NCBI GenBank assembly: GCA_902557645.1
Contig: CACEAP010000001.1
Location: 62,001-126,000, forward strand
Length of the DNA stretch: 64,000 nucleotides
Direction of reading: 5' to 3'
Source of the DNA: an uncultured SAR86 cluster bacterium
GTDB taxonomy: Bacteria > Pseudomonadota > Gammaproteobacteria > Magnimaribacterales > D2472
Shown: one piece after another, positions 1 through 9,804 of the stretch
Position numbering within the stretch: position 1 is the first letter of the stretch
Layout: every line of letters starts with the position of its first letter
Notes under the pieces: generated by a model
What the model saw: only the letters and a program-made list of their open reading frames with translations
Told to the model about the DNA's origin: nothing
Databases searched by the model: none
Made by a program: the position numbers and the translations under genes

Positions 1-1432
1 GCCAGGAGTTGGAACCATTGCAGCAGGAGTTGCAAAAGCTTATGCAGACTTAATAACTATATCGGGCCATGATGGTGGCACAGGCGCAAGCCCATTATCT
101 TCTATAAGATATGCTGGTTCTCCATGGGAACTTGGTTTATCAGAAGCACATCAAGCACTTCGCGAAAGCGGCCTTAGAAACAAGATACGCTTGCAGGCTG
201 ATGGCGGCATGAAAACTGGATTAGATGTTATTAAAGCTGCGATATTAGGAGCAGAATCATTTGGGTTTGGTACTGGTCCGATGATTGCAATGGGATGTAA
301 GTATTTAAGAATATGTCATCTTAATAATTGCGCAACTGGAGTTGCAACACAAAGAAAAGATATTATTAATCATCACTTTATTGGTGAAAAAGAAAGAGTT
401 GTAAATTATTTTAAATTTATAGCTGATGATGTAAGACAGCATTTAAGTGAAATGGGAGTATTGAAGCTAGAAGATATTATTGGCCAAACAAATTACTTAA
501 AAGCCATAGAAGACTTAGAATCACAATATAAGCAAGTCGATCTTAGTGCTATCTTGTATCAAAATAAATCTATTAAAGAGCCATATTTCTGCATGGTAGA
601 ACAAAATGATCCATGGGATGTGGGCTCTTTGGCAAAAAAAATACTTAGAGATACTAAGGCAGCAATTAAATCAAATAAAACAAAATCATTTAACTATCAT
701 ATCAATAATACTGATAGATCTATTGGAGCATCCATTTCAGGACACATTGCTAAGGTTTATGGAGAGACTGGTTTAAATAAGCCTATTCAAATTAATTTTA
801 ACGGTTCTGCAGGGCAAAGCTTTGGATGTTGGAATGCGAATGGATTACATATAGTGCTTAATGGTGATGCTAATGATTATGTTGGTAAAGGTATGAATGG
901 TGGAAAGATAGTCATCAAAAATACTAGTGATTATGCTCAAAGCAGTGAAACAACATTGATTGGTAATACATGTCTATATGGAGCTACAGGTGGAGAAATA
1001 TATGTTGCTGGTTTAGCTGGAGAAAGATTTGCAGTAAGAAATTCTGGAGCTTATGCAGTTATAGAAGGAGCTGGAGATCATTGTTGTGAATATATGACAG
1101 GTGGCCAAGTTACTGTTTTAGGATCAGTAGGAGCAAATTTTGGCGCTGGAATGACAGGTGGCTTTGCTTATGTATTAGATGAAGATAGAACTTTTTTTGA
1201 TAAATGCAATAGAGGGCTAGTTAATATAGATAGAATTATTAACGAAGAAATGGAGTCCCATAGAAAACATTTAAAAGAGACCATTCTTAAACATTTTGAA
1301 GAAACACAAAGCCCTAGATCAAAAATTATTTATGATGATTTTGATAAATATGAACAGCTTTTTTGGTTAGTTTCCCCTGCAGCATTAAATGTTAAAGATC
1401 TTTTAAAAGCCACTACTGCAAATGCAGCCTAA
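1..1432 (+). CDS. gltB: Glutamate synthase large (alpha) subunit, C-terminal part
   Basis: Partial gene: the frame is already open at base 2 and the start lies upstream of the window. The enzyme moves the amide nitrogen of glutamine onto 2-oxoglutarate to make glutamate. Visible are the end of the FMN-binding barrel ([20 protein letters not shown]), the [3Fe-4S] ligand set C-X5-C-X4-C at bases 296-331, and the C-terminal glycine-rich beta-helix domain (about bases 730-1200). The stop is shared with the convergent aroB (CTAA). The small subunit gene gltD, usually directly downstream, is not here, so it must be elsewhere or absent. Confidence 0.97.
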   Translation, partial: PGVGTIAAGVAKAYADLITISGHDGGTGASPLSSIRYAGSPWELGLSEAHQALRESGLRNKIRLQADGGMKTGLDVIKAAILGAESFGFGTGPMIAMGCKYLRICHLNNCATGVATQRKDIINHHFIGEKERVVNYFKFIADDVRQHLSEMGVLKLEDIIGQTNYLKAIEDLESQYKQVDLSAILYQNKSIKEPYFCMVEQNDPWDVGSLAKKILRDTKAAIKSNKTKSFNYHINNTDRSIGASISGHIAKVYGETGLNKPIQINFNGSAGQSFGCWNANGLHIVLNGDANDYVGKGMNGGKIVIKNTSDYAQSSETTLIGNTCLYGATGGEIYVAGLAGERFAVRNSGAYAVIEGAGDHCCEYMTGGQVTVLGSVGANFGAGMTGGFAYVLDEDRTFFDKCNRGLVNIDRIINEEMESHRKHLKETILKHFEETQSPRSKIIYDDFDKYEQLFWLVSPAALNVKDLLKATTANAA

Positions 1433-2502
1433 AGTTTAAATGCTTTTGAAAGATTGGTTTGCTTAAACTTATCTGTTTTAAAAGCAGCACCTACACTTTT
1501 TAATAAAATAAGATTCAATTTACCTTTAGCAACTTTTTTATCATTCATTAAATAAGGCTTTAGATCTGAGTATTTATAATCTTTATAGTTAGTATTTAGC
1601 TCTAAAGCGTTAATTAATTTATTAATTTTTAACAAATCTTTCTTACTGAGTAGGTTTTCTAAGTATGATATTTGTGATGCTATAGCCATCCCCAAGACCA
1701 CAGCTTCTCCATGAGAAATATTTTTATAATTGTTCTTGGCTTCAATAGCATGTCCAAAAGTGTGCCCAAAATTTAGCAGAGCTCTAATCCCACTCTCTTT
1801 CTCATCCTTGGTAACTATTTTTGCTTTAGTTAGGATTGATTCATAGACAATATTTTCTAGAATGTTTACATTTCTAGAAAGAATAAGATTTGAATTTTCT
1901 TTAAGAATTTTAAATAACTTTTTGTTTAAAATGAACGAATATTTTACAACTTCTCCCAATCCGGACTTGTACTCTTTTTCAGAGAGGGTTTTTAGGTAAT
2001 CAAGAGAAATAAATACTTTTTTTGGATTATAAAAAGCACCAACAAGATTTTTTCCCTCGGGAATATTAATTGCAGTTTTACCTCCTACTGATGAATCAAC
2101 CATAGCAAGAAGAGTTGTTGGAATTTGAATAAAATCAATACCTCTTAAATATGTTGAAGATGCAAAACCTGAAATATCACCAACCATTCCTCCACCAAGA
2201 GCAATAACACAATCAGTTCTATCAAATTTCAAAGACGCTAAATTTTCTAATATTAGTTTTAGCGATTTAAATGATTTAGATTTTTCACCAGAAGGCAAAG
2301 TAAGAAAATATGTTTTTATAGAGCCGCGTAATAGTTTCTTAATATTTTGAATGTATTTTATTGGCACGCCATTATCTGTGATTATTAGAACTTTATTATG
2401 GGTTTTAATAGCTGAAAGAATATCTTTTTTAGATATTGGGTTTTTTGATATTTTAACTTCATAATTAGTTGGTTTTTTTCCAACCAAAATAGATTTAGCC
2501 AT
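1429..2502 (-). CDS. aroB: 3-dehydroquinate synthase
   Basis: Second step of the shikimate pathway: DAHP to 3-dehydroquinate, NAD- and metal-dependent, cytoplasmic. 357 residues, the usual length. The nucleotide-binding GGG segment (ALGGGMVGD) is followed by [19 protein letters not shown], and the metal ligands appear as the Glu of GLGEVVKY, the His of [11 protein letters not shown] and the His of SHGEAVVLG. It starts at ATG inside the end of aroK (8-base overlap), so the two are translationally coupled, the standard aroK-aroB pair. Its 3' end overlaps the gltB stop by 4 bases on the other strand. Confidence 0.98.
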   Translation of the reverse strand: MAKSILVGKKPTNYEVKISKNPISKKDILSAIKTHNKVLIITDNGVPIKYIQNIKKLLRGSIKTYFLTLPSGEKSKSFKSLKLILENLASLKFDRTDCVIALGGGMVGDISGFASSTYLRGIDFIQIPTTLLAMVDSSVGGKTAINIPEGKNLVGAFYNPKKVFISLDYLKTLSEKEYKSGLGEVVKYSFILNKKLFKILKENSNLILSRNVNILENIVYESILTKAKIVTKDEKESGIRALLNFGHTFGHAIEAKNNYKNISHGEAVVLGMAIASQISYLENLLSKKDLLKINKLINALELNTNYKDYKYSDLKPYLMNDKKVAKGKLNLILLKSVGAAFKTDKFKQTNLSKAFKL

Positions 2503-3004
2503 AACTCTTTACTAATTTAATAATTTCATTTGCAACCTCTTGGCTGCTTTTGCTTGCTGTTTCAACAATATGATCAGCAACGCTTTGATAAAGTGACTCT
2601 CTTTCTTTATGAAGTTTGGTTAATATCTTTGCAGGATCACCTTCTTTAAGAAGTGGTCTATCCTGATCTTTTGATGTCCTTTCTAACTGGATATCGATAG
2701 GCGTATCAAGATAAAAAACAGATCCTCTAGCAGACAATAAGTCTCTATTAGCATCCGATAATATAATTCCACCCCCTGTTGATAAAACAATCGAATTCTT
2801 TTCAGCAAGATCACCTAAGATCGCACTTTCTCTTTTTCTGAAACCTTCTTCGCCTTCAAGGTCAAAAATCCAATCTATTGAAACTCCTGTACTTTTTTCA
2901 ATTTCATCATCTGTATCTAAAAATGATAGAAATAGCTCGTTAGCAATTATTTTGCCAACGGTGGATTTACCAGATCCCATAGGACCAACTATAAAGATAT
3001 TCAT
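2495..3004 (-). CDS. aroK: Shikimate kinase
   Basis: Phosphorylates shikimate at the 3-OH with ATP, fifth step of the shikimate pathway. 169 residues. Walker A GPMGSGKST lies at residues 7-15, the shikimate-binding Asp in FLDTDDEIE, the Arg in GFRKRE, the STGGG loop in the middle, and the lid with DRPLL about residue 117. ATG start at the head of an aroK-aroB operon that is divergent from mrcA across 120 bases. In Pseudomonas-type genomes pilMNOPQ lies between ponA/mrcA and aroK; those genes are absent here. Confidence 0.98.
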   Translation of the reverse strand: MNIFIVGPMGSGKSTVGKIIANELFLSFLDTDDEIEKSTGVSIDWIFDLEGEEGFRKRESAILGDLAEKNSIVLSTGGGIILSDANRDLLSARGSVFYLDTPIDIQLERTSKDQDRPLLKEGDPAKILTKLHKERESLYQSVADHIVETASKSSQEVANEIIKLVKSYG

Positions 3005-3090
3005 AATAATTTAATTTAACGCGCAGATTTTAACATTGAACAGGCTAAAATGGTTTTTTAGTACAATAAAAGATATTTTTCATCGCGTCT

Positions 3091-3096
3091 TATAAT
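3091..3096 (+). promoter_or_regulatory. Candidate -10 box for mrcA
   Basis: A perfect TATAAT hexamer 28 bases before the mrcA ATG, in the gap between divergent aroK and mrcA. I find no good -35 hexamer at 16-18 bases upstream, so this is a weak call from the -10 alone in AT-rich DNA. Confidence 0.35.
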
Positions 3097-3124
3097 AAAA
3101 TAATACAAGACTAATAGTACACAT

Positions 3125-5578
3125 ATGATAAAAATAATTAAGCTCTTATTTTGGTTAGGTATGTTTTTTACCTCTTTAGCCATTATTGCTACCTTAACAG
3201 TATATTTGTATCTTAAACCTAGCTTGCCTGAGATATCTTTAGTAGATCAATCACAACTTCAAATCCCATTGAAAATCTATACTAATGATGGAGTTCTGAT
3301 TGGAGAATTTGGTGAAAAAAAGAGAAGACCAATTAGTTATGAGGATATTCCAGAAAACTTAAAAAATGCATTTTTGGCTGCAGAAGATGATGGGTTTTTT
3401 AAACATCAAGGCATTAGCTACACTGGTTTAGTTAGATCTCTTATTAGATGCATTGGACCAAATGGTTGTTTTGGTGGTGGCGGAACTATAACTATGCAGG
3501 TTGTGAGAGGTTATGTTTTAACTAGAGATCAAACAATCATTAGAAAAATCAAAGAAATATTCTTAGCATATCAATTAGAAAGTATTGCTAATAAAAATGA
3601 GATCTTTGAACTTTATGTAAATAGTATATTTTTAGGCAATAGATCATATGGCATTGAATCAGCAGCTGATACTTATTTTGGAAAATCTTCTGATGAGCTC
3701 TCTCTTTCTGAAAGTGCTTTAATTGCCTCCTTGGCTCAACTACCATCAAGAGTTAACCCAATCAAAGCACCAGAGAGAACTAAATCTAGAAGAAATTGGA
3801 TTCTAGGAAGAATGCTTAAATTAAAATATATTAGTAATGAAGATTATTTAGCAGCAATATCTGATCCAGTCAGCATTGCAAAAAATATCCAATCATATGA
3901 ACTCGATGCTAGACATCTCGCAGAGTTAATAAGACAAGAAGTGATTGGTCGATATGGGCTCAAGGCATATACGGAAGGATGGCAGGTTTACGCAACAATA
4001 GACTCAGAGCTTCAAAAGGAAGCTATAGATAGCATCTCATACAGGTTATCAGAATACGATAAAAGACATGGTTGGCGAGAAAAAAATAATTATTTTGATA
4101 TTTTTTCTCTAGAAGAGTTAAATTCTCTTGTAAATTTTGATTATTCTCCATTGAACTTTAATCAAGAAAAAAACTTTGATTTTTCTAATCCATTGGACGA
4201 TTTAACATCAAGGATAAGAGAAATTTTTGATTCTAATATATTTGTTTATTCGCATAAAAGAGGAATCGTAATTGATGTTAATGAAAATAATTTTTTATAT
4301 ATCGACGAAGATCTACAGATTAATAATATTGAATGGAGTGAAGATTTGTATAAATGGGCAAGAAGATTCATTACTATTAACTCTCAAGGACCAGCTCCTC
4401 AAAGTTTTTACGATTTAATAAAACCTGGAGATTTTATTTATCTTAAAATAAATGAAGATGAACTTTATTTAGATCAAATACCGATCGCTGAAGCTTCTTT
4501 GATTTCAATGGATCCCAATACAGGAAGAATTGTTACTTATGTTGGCGGCTCTTCTTATAAAAATGATTTATTCGATAGGGTCCGTCTTTCATTTCCACAA
4601 ACCGGTTCAAGTTTTAAGCCTTTTATTTATGCTTCTGCTTTTGCAAATAATTATAATCCTTCATCTTTAATCAATGATGCACCAATAATTTTTAATGATG
4701 AAAATTTAGAAAGTTTTTGGAGGCCTGAAAACTATACTGGTAAATTTTATGGACCTACAAGACTTAGAGAGGGGTTAGTTCAATCTTTAAATATAGTATC
4801 TATAAAACTTCTAAGAGAACTTGGAATAACCAAAGCTAACGACTATATATCTAAATTTGGTTTTGAAAAACAGAGACTGCCAAAAGATTTATCATTAGCA
4901 CTTGGCTCAGGTAATTTTTCACCTGCTGAACTGACAAGATCATATGGAGTTATTGCAAACGATGGCTTTTTAGTTGACCTGCATTATGTTTCAAAAATAA
5001 TTGATAGAAATGATAATGAGATTTTTAATCATGAACTTTCTACAAATAGTGAGAATAATATAACTTCTAATATGACAGCTTTCCCTTGGCTTAATACTGT
5101 TGAATTAGAAGCTAAAAGACCCTATCACATACTAAAGCCACTAAAAAATACAGAAAGGGTGGTAGATGAAAGGATTACATTTATAGTCAAAGACATCTTA
5201 AAAGAGCATACGAGAAGAGGTTCTACTGGAAGAAAAACTAATTCTTTGCAAAGAGATGATATAGCAGGAAAAACAGGGACCACTAATGATGCAAAAAGCA
5301 CTTGGTTTTCAGGTTTTCATGATGATCTTGTAACTACGGTGTGGGTAGGAACTGATGACTTTACTTCACTTGGAGATAAAGAATATGGCTCAAGTATTGC
5401 TCTTCCAATTTGGGTTGACTATATGAGTTTAGCCTTAAATGATTTACCTGAATCAAAAATTAAAATTCCAAGTGGCATTTCTTATGTAAGAGTCAACAAG
5501 TCAACCGGCGATATAGCAGGACCTGATGATAAAAGTACATATTTTGAGCTATTTTTAAATGAGAATATTTCTGATTAA
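3125..5578 (+). CDS. mrcA: Penicillin-binding protein 1A, bifunctional glycosyltransferase/transpeptidase
   Basis: Class A PBP that polymerises lipid II and cross-links peptidoglycan in the periplasm. 817 residues. N-terminal membrane anchor at residues 5-30; GT51 glycosyltransferase domain with catalytic Glu87 in AAEDDGFFKHQG and the GGGTITMQ motif; long central OB-like insert typical of PBP1A; transpeptidase domain with SxxK (TGSSFKPF, Ser495), SLN near residue 556 and KTGTT near 715. ATG start; divergent from aroK. The stop shares TTAA with the convergent slmA stop. Confidence 0.96.
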   Translation: MIKIIKLLFWLGMFFTSLAIIATLTVYLYLKPSLPEISLVDQSQLQIPLKIYTNDGVLIGEFGEKKRRPISYEDIPENLKNAFLAAEDDGFFKHQGISYTGLVRSLIRCIGPNGCFGGGGTITMQVVRGYVLTRDQTIIRKIKEIFLAYQLESIANKNEIFELYVNSIFLGNRSYGIESAADTYFGKSSDELSLSESALIASLAQLPSRVNPIKAPERTKSRRNWILGRMLKLKYISNEDYLAAISDPVSIAKNIQSYELDARHLAELIRQEVIGRYGLKAYTEGWQVYATIDSELQKEAIDSISYRLSEYDKRHGWREKNNYFDIFSLEELNSLVNFDYSPLNFNQEKNFDFSNPLDDLTSRIREIFDSNIFVYSHKRGIVIDVNENNFLYIDEDLQINNIEWSEDLYKWARRFITINSQGPAPQSFYDLIKPGDFIYLKINEDELYLDQIPIAEASLISMDPNTGRIVTYVGGSSYKNDLFDRVRLSFPQTGSSFKPFIYASAFANNYNPSSLINDAPIIFNDENLESFWRPENYTGKFYGPTRLREGLVQSLNIVSIKLLRELGITKANDYISKFGFEKQRLPKDLSLALGSGNFSPAELTRSYGVIANDGFLVDLHYVSKIIDRNDNEIFNHELSTNSENNITSNMTAFPWLNTVELEAKRPYHILKPLKNTERVVDERITFIVKDILKEHTRRGSTGRKTNSLQRDDIAGKTGTTNDAKSTWFSGFHDDLVTTVWVGTDDFTSLGDKEYGSSIALPIWVDYMSLALNDLPESKIKIPSGISYVRVNKSTGDIAGPDDKSTYFELFLNENISD

Positions 5579-6144
5579 TCTTTAAAAGTTGACAAAACAA
5601 TTAAAGTCCAGAGATTTTCAGAATATGAAGATGGAGCTTCTTTAAATTTAGATCTTATATATCTTGAAATTGTTCCTTCTAAAGTTGTAACTATTAATTG
5701 TGAAGATATACCTGGTTGAGCTATAAGTTTTGGAGTTTCTTCAGCTAATATTTGCTTTATTGCTAATTCCAATCTTTCAAAAAATTGATTTACAGCATCC
5801 GTAACATTTTGCTCATTGGAACTTAGGGCTTCTCTTGATAAGATTCTAGCAAAACCCTTATTTTTTTCTAAAAATAAAATAAAAAATAGGAATATGTTTT
5901 TAACTTTATCTTTAGAGCTCAATTTTGATTTCTTGATTTCTGTACACTTAGAAAATATTGCATCATCACAAAATCCAAATAGCTCAAGAAATATTGATCT
6001 CTTGCTAGGGAAATGCCTATATAGAGCTGCTTCAGTTATTTTTGATTTTTCTGCTAGTATTGCTGTAGTAACTTTAGATAAATTTCTTTCTTCTAGAAGA
6101 CCAGCTAGAGATTGAAGAATTATTGTTTTCCTATCGCCTTTCAA
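5575..6144 (-). CDS. slmA: Nucleoid occlusion factor SlmA, TetR family
   Basis: TetR-fold DNA-binding protein that, in E. coli, blocks FtsZ assembly over the nucleoid. 189 residues. The N-terminal helix-turn-helix reads [25 protein letters not shown], very close to E. coli SlmA ([24 protein letters not shown]); the C-terminal half keeps QLFERIE-like and FVRSEFK-like segments. The start must be non-ATG: TTG at 6142-6144, preceded by AAGGA; no in-frame ATG exists nearby. It follows algC by 26 bases. In Pseudomonas the order is algC-argB-slmA, so argB has dropped out. Confidence 0.9.
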   Translation of the reverse strand: [189 protein letters not shown]

Positions 6145-6170
6145 ATGTTTTTTATTTTCCTTAATACATC

Positions 6171-7544
6171 TTAATGTAAAGTCACATCAATTTCAGGACA
6201 AATTCTTTTTAATTCATTCAAGAAATCTGTTTTTATAGAATTAAGCGTTTCTTTTGTATTTCCTTCAAATCTTAAAACAAGCTTGGGAGTTGTATTTGAC
6301 GCTCTTAGAAGACCCCAGCCATTTTCAAATTCAACCCTAAGCCCATCAATAGTTACTTTATTGCCATCTAATGAGCATTCACGAGCAAATCTTTCAATAA
6401 TTAAAAATTTATTTTCATCATTCACATTAATATTTAATTCTGGAGTTGAATGAGATTGTGGTAACTGAGAAACTAGCTCTTCAATAGAAACATTAGATCT
6501 AGTTATTAAATCTAGGATTCTTACTCCCGCATAATGCCCATCATCAAAACCGTACCATATGTCATTAAAAAAGATGTGACCACTCATTTCTCCAGCCAAG
6601 AGGGCATTAGTTTTTCTTAGAGCATTTTTAATATGAAAATGGCCAGTAGGCGACATTGTTGGTTTACCACCATTTTGTTTAATTATATCTGCAAGAGCAT
6701 TAGAACATTTAACATCAAAAATAATTTCACCACCTTTATTTTTATCTAAAATATCTTTTGCAAATAGCATCATTATTTTATCTGGAAAAACAATCTCTCC
6801 CTTTCCAGATATTAGTCCAACTCTATCCCCATCTCCATCAAAAGCAATGCCAAGATCAGCATCCTCTTTTTTTACAGTATTAATTAAATCTTTCAAGTTA
6901 TCTAATTTTCCTGGATCAGGATGATGATTAGGAAAATTGCCATCAACTTCAGAAAAAAGATTAATTACATTACAACCTAATTTCTTAAATAGCTCAGGAG
7001 CTACTACTCCAGCAGCACCATTACCACAATCAATAACAACTTTTAGTTTATTAGGATTATGTAATTTAATCTTATGTGTAACTTCAGTAATATATTGATC
7101 AATGATAGAAGTATCGTTAATAATCTGAGCTTTATTATTAATATTTTTGACAGATTTTGTTAGAGAAAGTATTTCAGTACCAGATACAGGTTTATCATTA
7201 ATTACCATTTTAATCCCGTTATCGTTTTTTGGATTATGACTACCGGTGATCATTACCCCACTTTTCGATTTATTTTTTTTAGCTGCATAATAAAGTATTG
7301 GACTAGTAACCAAGCCAATATTTATAACAGTGATACCAGATTCAGATAAAGACTTGCACATTGCTTCTAGCAAAGTTTTGCCAGAAAGCCTTCCATCTCT
7401 TCCAACACAAATTTCAGATACACCTTCTTGATTACATTTAGCAGCAATTGCTTGGCCTATTTTTGCAATAGAATTTTCATTTATTTCCCTGGGATATGTC
7501 CCACGAATGTCGTACTCCCTAAATATAGACTCATTAAGTTTCAT
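6171..7544 (-). CDS. algC: Phosphomannomutase/phosphoglucomutase (AlgC type)
   Basis: Interconverts hexose-6-phosphate and hexose-1-phosphate; mannose-1-phosphate feeds GDP-mannose synthesis (manC at 61.5 kb) and glucose-1-phosphate feeds UDP-sugars. 457 residues, alpha-D-phosphohexomutase fold: phosphoserine loop TGSHNP with Ser102, metal loop DGDGDR at 236-241, sugar-binding GEMSGHIFF, and the C-terminal phosphate-binding RASNTTP. The GEMSGH form is typical of dual-specificity PMM/PGM. ATG start, divergent from ilvE over 63 bases; probably cotranscribed with slmA. Confidence 0.95.
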   Translation of the reverse strand: MKLNESIFREYDIRGTYPREINENSIAKIGQAIAAKCNQEGVSEICVGRDGRLSGKTLLEAMCKSLSESGITVINIGLVTSPILYYAAKKNKSKSGVMITGSHNPKNDNGIKMVINDKPVSGTEILSLTKSVKNINNKAQIINDTSIIDQYITEVTHKIKLHNPNKLKVVIDCGNGAAGVVAPELFKKLGCNVINLFSEVDGNFPNHHPDPGKLDNLKDLINTVKKEDADLGIAFDGDGDRVGLISGKGEIVFPDKIMMLFAKDILDKNKGGEIIFDVKCSNALADIIKQNGGKPTMSPTGHFHIKNALRKTNALLAGEMSGHIFFNDIWYGFDDGHYAGVRILDLITRSNVSIEELVSQLPQSHSTPELNINVNDENKFLIIERFARECSLDGNKVTIDGLRVEFENGWGLLRASNTTPKLVLRFEGNTKETLNSIKTDFLNELKRICPEIDVTLH

Positions 7545-7607
7545 ATAGTTCCTTTAGTATTTCCGTCTTGTTTGTCATAATACTGTACCAAATTTAACTG
7601 GCAACTA

Positions 7608-8531
7608 ATGTTTTTAAATACTAATAATAAATTTATTTGGAAGAATGGATCATTTGAGAAATGGGAAGAAACTTCTGTACATATCCTTTCACATACTATG
7701 CATTATGGGACAGGAGTATTTGAAGGTTTAAGGGCATATAAGACAAATAATGGACCCGCAATATTCAGACTCAAGGATCATACAAATAGATTGTTTGATG
7801 CTGCTAGTAAAATCAGTTTAAAAATCCCCTATTCGGCAGAAGAGCTTAACAACGTACAAAAAGAAATTTTTATAAAAAACAATTTAGATGAAGGTTATTT
7901 AAGACCAATAGTATTTCTTGGCAGTGAATCACTTGGCATACGCGCAACCGAATTGTCTGTAAATGTTGCAGTTGCTGCCTGGGAATGGCCTTCTTACATG
8001 GATCCAGAAGCAAAAGAGAAGGGGATTTCAATTATTAAATCTTCCTATGAACAATACAGCAATCCTCTTCATTCAGGATATAAAATTATTGGTACATACA
8101 TTAATTCTACAATGGCTCTTCATGAAGCCATCGATAAAGGAGCAGATGAAGCTCTTTTGTTAGATAAAAATGGAAATATCTCTGAGGGTAGCGGTGAAAA
8201 TATTTTTATTGTCAAAGATAATAAAATATATACACCCAAGAAAGATCACTGCTTAAATGGTATTACTAGACAGTCTGTTATAACAATAGCAAAGGATTAT
8301 GGTATTAATGTTATAGAGAAAGACATAACTTATGATGAAGCATGTTCAGCGGATGAAACATTTTTTACCGGAACCGCCGTTGAAATTACTCCAATCACTA
8401 AGATTGATTCTCATAAGATAGGCGATGGCTTAAGAGGACCAATTACTAAAAAGTTACAAGAGACATATGGGCTTATTGTGTCTGGTCAAAGTAATCAATA
8501 TAACAATTGGCTTTCATACGTTAATAAGTAA
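7608..8531 (+). CDS. ilvE: Branched-chain amino acid aminotransferase
   Basis: PLP enzyme of fold type IV catalysing the last step of valine, leucine and isoleucine synthesis. 307 residues; the PLP lysine is Lys159 in SGYKIIG, the same number as in E. coli IlvE, and the cofactor-phosphate motif ISEGSGENIF follows. HTMHYGTGVFEG and the C-terminal FFTGTAVEITPI are also diagnostic. ATG start with no clear Shine-Dalgarno. In Pseudomonas ilvE sits at the edge of the LPS-core genes, which matches the glycan-type genes downstream here. Confidence 0.96.
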   Translation: MFLNTNNKFIWKNGSFEKWEETSVHILSHTMHYGTGVFEGLRAYKTNNGPAIFRLKDHTNRLFDAASKISLKIPYSAEELNNVQKEIFIKNNLDEGYLRPIVFLGSESLGIRATELSVNVAVAAWEWPSYMDPEAKEKGISIIKSSYEQYSNPLHSGYKIIGTYINSTMALHEAIDKGADEALLLDKNGNISEGSGENIFIVKDNKIYTPKKDHCLNGITRQSVITIAKDYGINVIEKDITYDEACSADETFFTGTAVEITPITKIDSHKIGDGLRGPITKKLQETYGLIVSGQSNQYNNWLSYVNK

Positions 8532-8535
8532 CATT

Positions 8536-9804
8536 TTGAAATCTTTAAATATTTTAATCTTAAGTTATAGAAGTGCTCCATTTGGAGGCGGTCAGGGAAT
8601 TTATGTAAAAGACTTATCTAAATTACTAACAGACCTAGGTCATAAGGTCACTGTATTTTCAGGACCTCCATATCCAGACTTAGACATAAATGTTAAGTTA
8701 ATTAAGTCTCCTGGACTAAACTTATTTGAGACTTTTAGCTTTAAAGATCGCTTAAACAAGTTTGTAAGACATAAGAATAAATCTTTTTCAGACATATATG
8801 AATTTTTATCTGTGCTTGCTGGAGGCTTTCCTGAGATGAGAACGTTTGGCTTAAGGGCCAAGAAATACCTTTTTAAAAATAAATATGACATTGTTTTTGA
8901 TAATCAATCTATTAGCTACGCAATGGAGTATATTCAAATCACTAATCCTCTTATAGAGATCATTCATCATCCTATAACTAGAGATTTAAAGCATGAATTA
9001 GAAACTAATAATAGCTTAATTTATAGTCTGTCAAGGCTTCGCTGGTATTCGTTTTTAAAAATGCAAAAGAAAGTCGCGCCTCGAATAAAAAATATTGTCA
9101 CACCCTCAATGAGTTCTAAAAGAGATGCTATTGAAGATTTTAATATTAAAAAAAATAATATTTCAGTAATTCATAATGCGGTAGATACAAATATCTTTAG
9201 ACCACATCCAGAAGTTAATAAGTCCGCATACAAGATTATTACTACTGCAAGCGCTGATGTGCCTATTAAAGGTCTAGATTATACGATTTATGCTCTAGCC
9301 TCATTAATAGATGAATTTAATGATATTGAGTTATTGGTTATTGGTTCTTATAGAGAAGGTGGACATACACAAAGACTTATTAATAAACTCGGCCTTTCAA
9401 AAAGAATTTCTTTCAAAACAAATCTAACTAAAGAAGATATTGCTTTAGAATATGCTAAATGCTCAGTTGCAATTGTTAGTTCATTATATGAAGGGTTTGG
9501 GTATCCTGTTGCAGAAGCTATGGCATGTTCCGTTCCTTTAATTGCAACAAATGCTGCTTCAATACCTGAGATCACGCATGATTATGCAGAATTAATTCCA
9601 GTAAAAGATCATCAAGCAATTGCAAACTCAATAAGAAATATTTTTTTGGAACCTGATATGTATAATATTAGAGCAGAAAATGGTCGCGATCATATAAAAA
9701 ATAAATTTAACTGGCTTTCAATTGCTAAACAATATGAAAAGCTAATGATTGAGGTTATAAGCAATCATAAAACAATTATAAAAGGCAATAATGCTAACCT
9801 TTGA
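8536..9804 (+). CDS. Glycosyltransferase family 4 (GT-B fold)
   Basis: Probable retaining glycosyltransferase using an activated sugar, acting at the cytoplasmic membrane. The GT-B N-terminal glycine-rich loop APFGGGQGIYVKDLSKLL is at about residues 14-31, and the C-terminal donor site SSLYEGFGYPVAEAMACSVP with EX7E-type spacing identifies GT4. The frame extends upstream to an ATG at 8467 inside ilvE, but I place the start at TTG 8536, five bases after the ilvE stop, giving 422 residues starting MKSLNILILSYRSAP. It overlaps the next gene by 14 bases. Sugar and acceptor are not identifiable; LPS core or a related glycan is likely from context. Confidence 0.85.
   Translation: MKSLNILILSYRSAPFGGGQGIYVKDLSKLLTDLGHKVTVFSGPPYPDLDINVKLIKSPGLNLFETFSFKDRLNKFVRHKNKSFSDIYEFLSVLAGGFPEMRTFGLRAKKYLFKNKYDIVFDNQSISYAMEYIQITNPLIEIIHHPITRDLKHELETNNSLIYSLSRLRWYSFLKMQKKVAPRIKNIVTPSMSSKRDAIEDFNIKKNNISVIHNAVDTNIFRPHPEVNKSAYKIITTASADVPIKGLDYTIYALASLIDEFNDIELLVIGSYREGGHTQRLINKLGLSKRISFKTNLTKEDIALEYAKCSVAIVSSLYEGFGYPVAEAMACSVPLIATNAASIPEITHDYAELIPVKDHQAIANSIRNIFLEPDMYNIRAENGRDHIKNKFNWLSIAKQYEKLMIEVISNHKTIIKGNNANL

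Noticed and set aside
5816-6115. Plus-strand 99-codon frame opposite slmA
   Set aside because: Lies wholly inside slmA on the other strand, no family features, low-complexity composition.
8467-8535. Upstream ATG extension of the GT4 gene
   Set aside because: It would overlap ilvE by 65 bases and adds residues unlike GT4 N-termini; the TTG at 8536 gives the normal beta-strand start.
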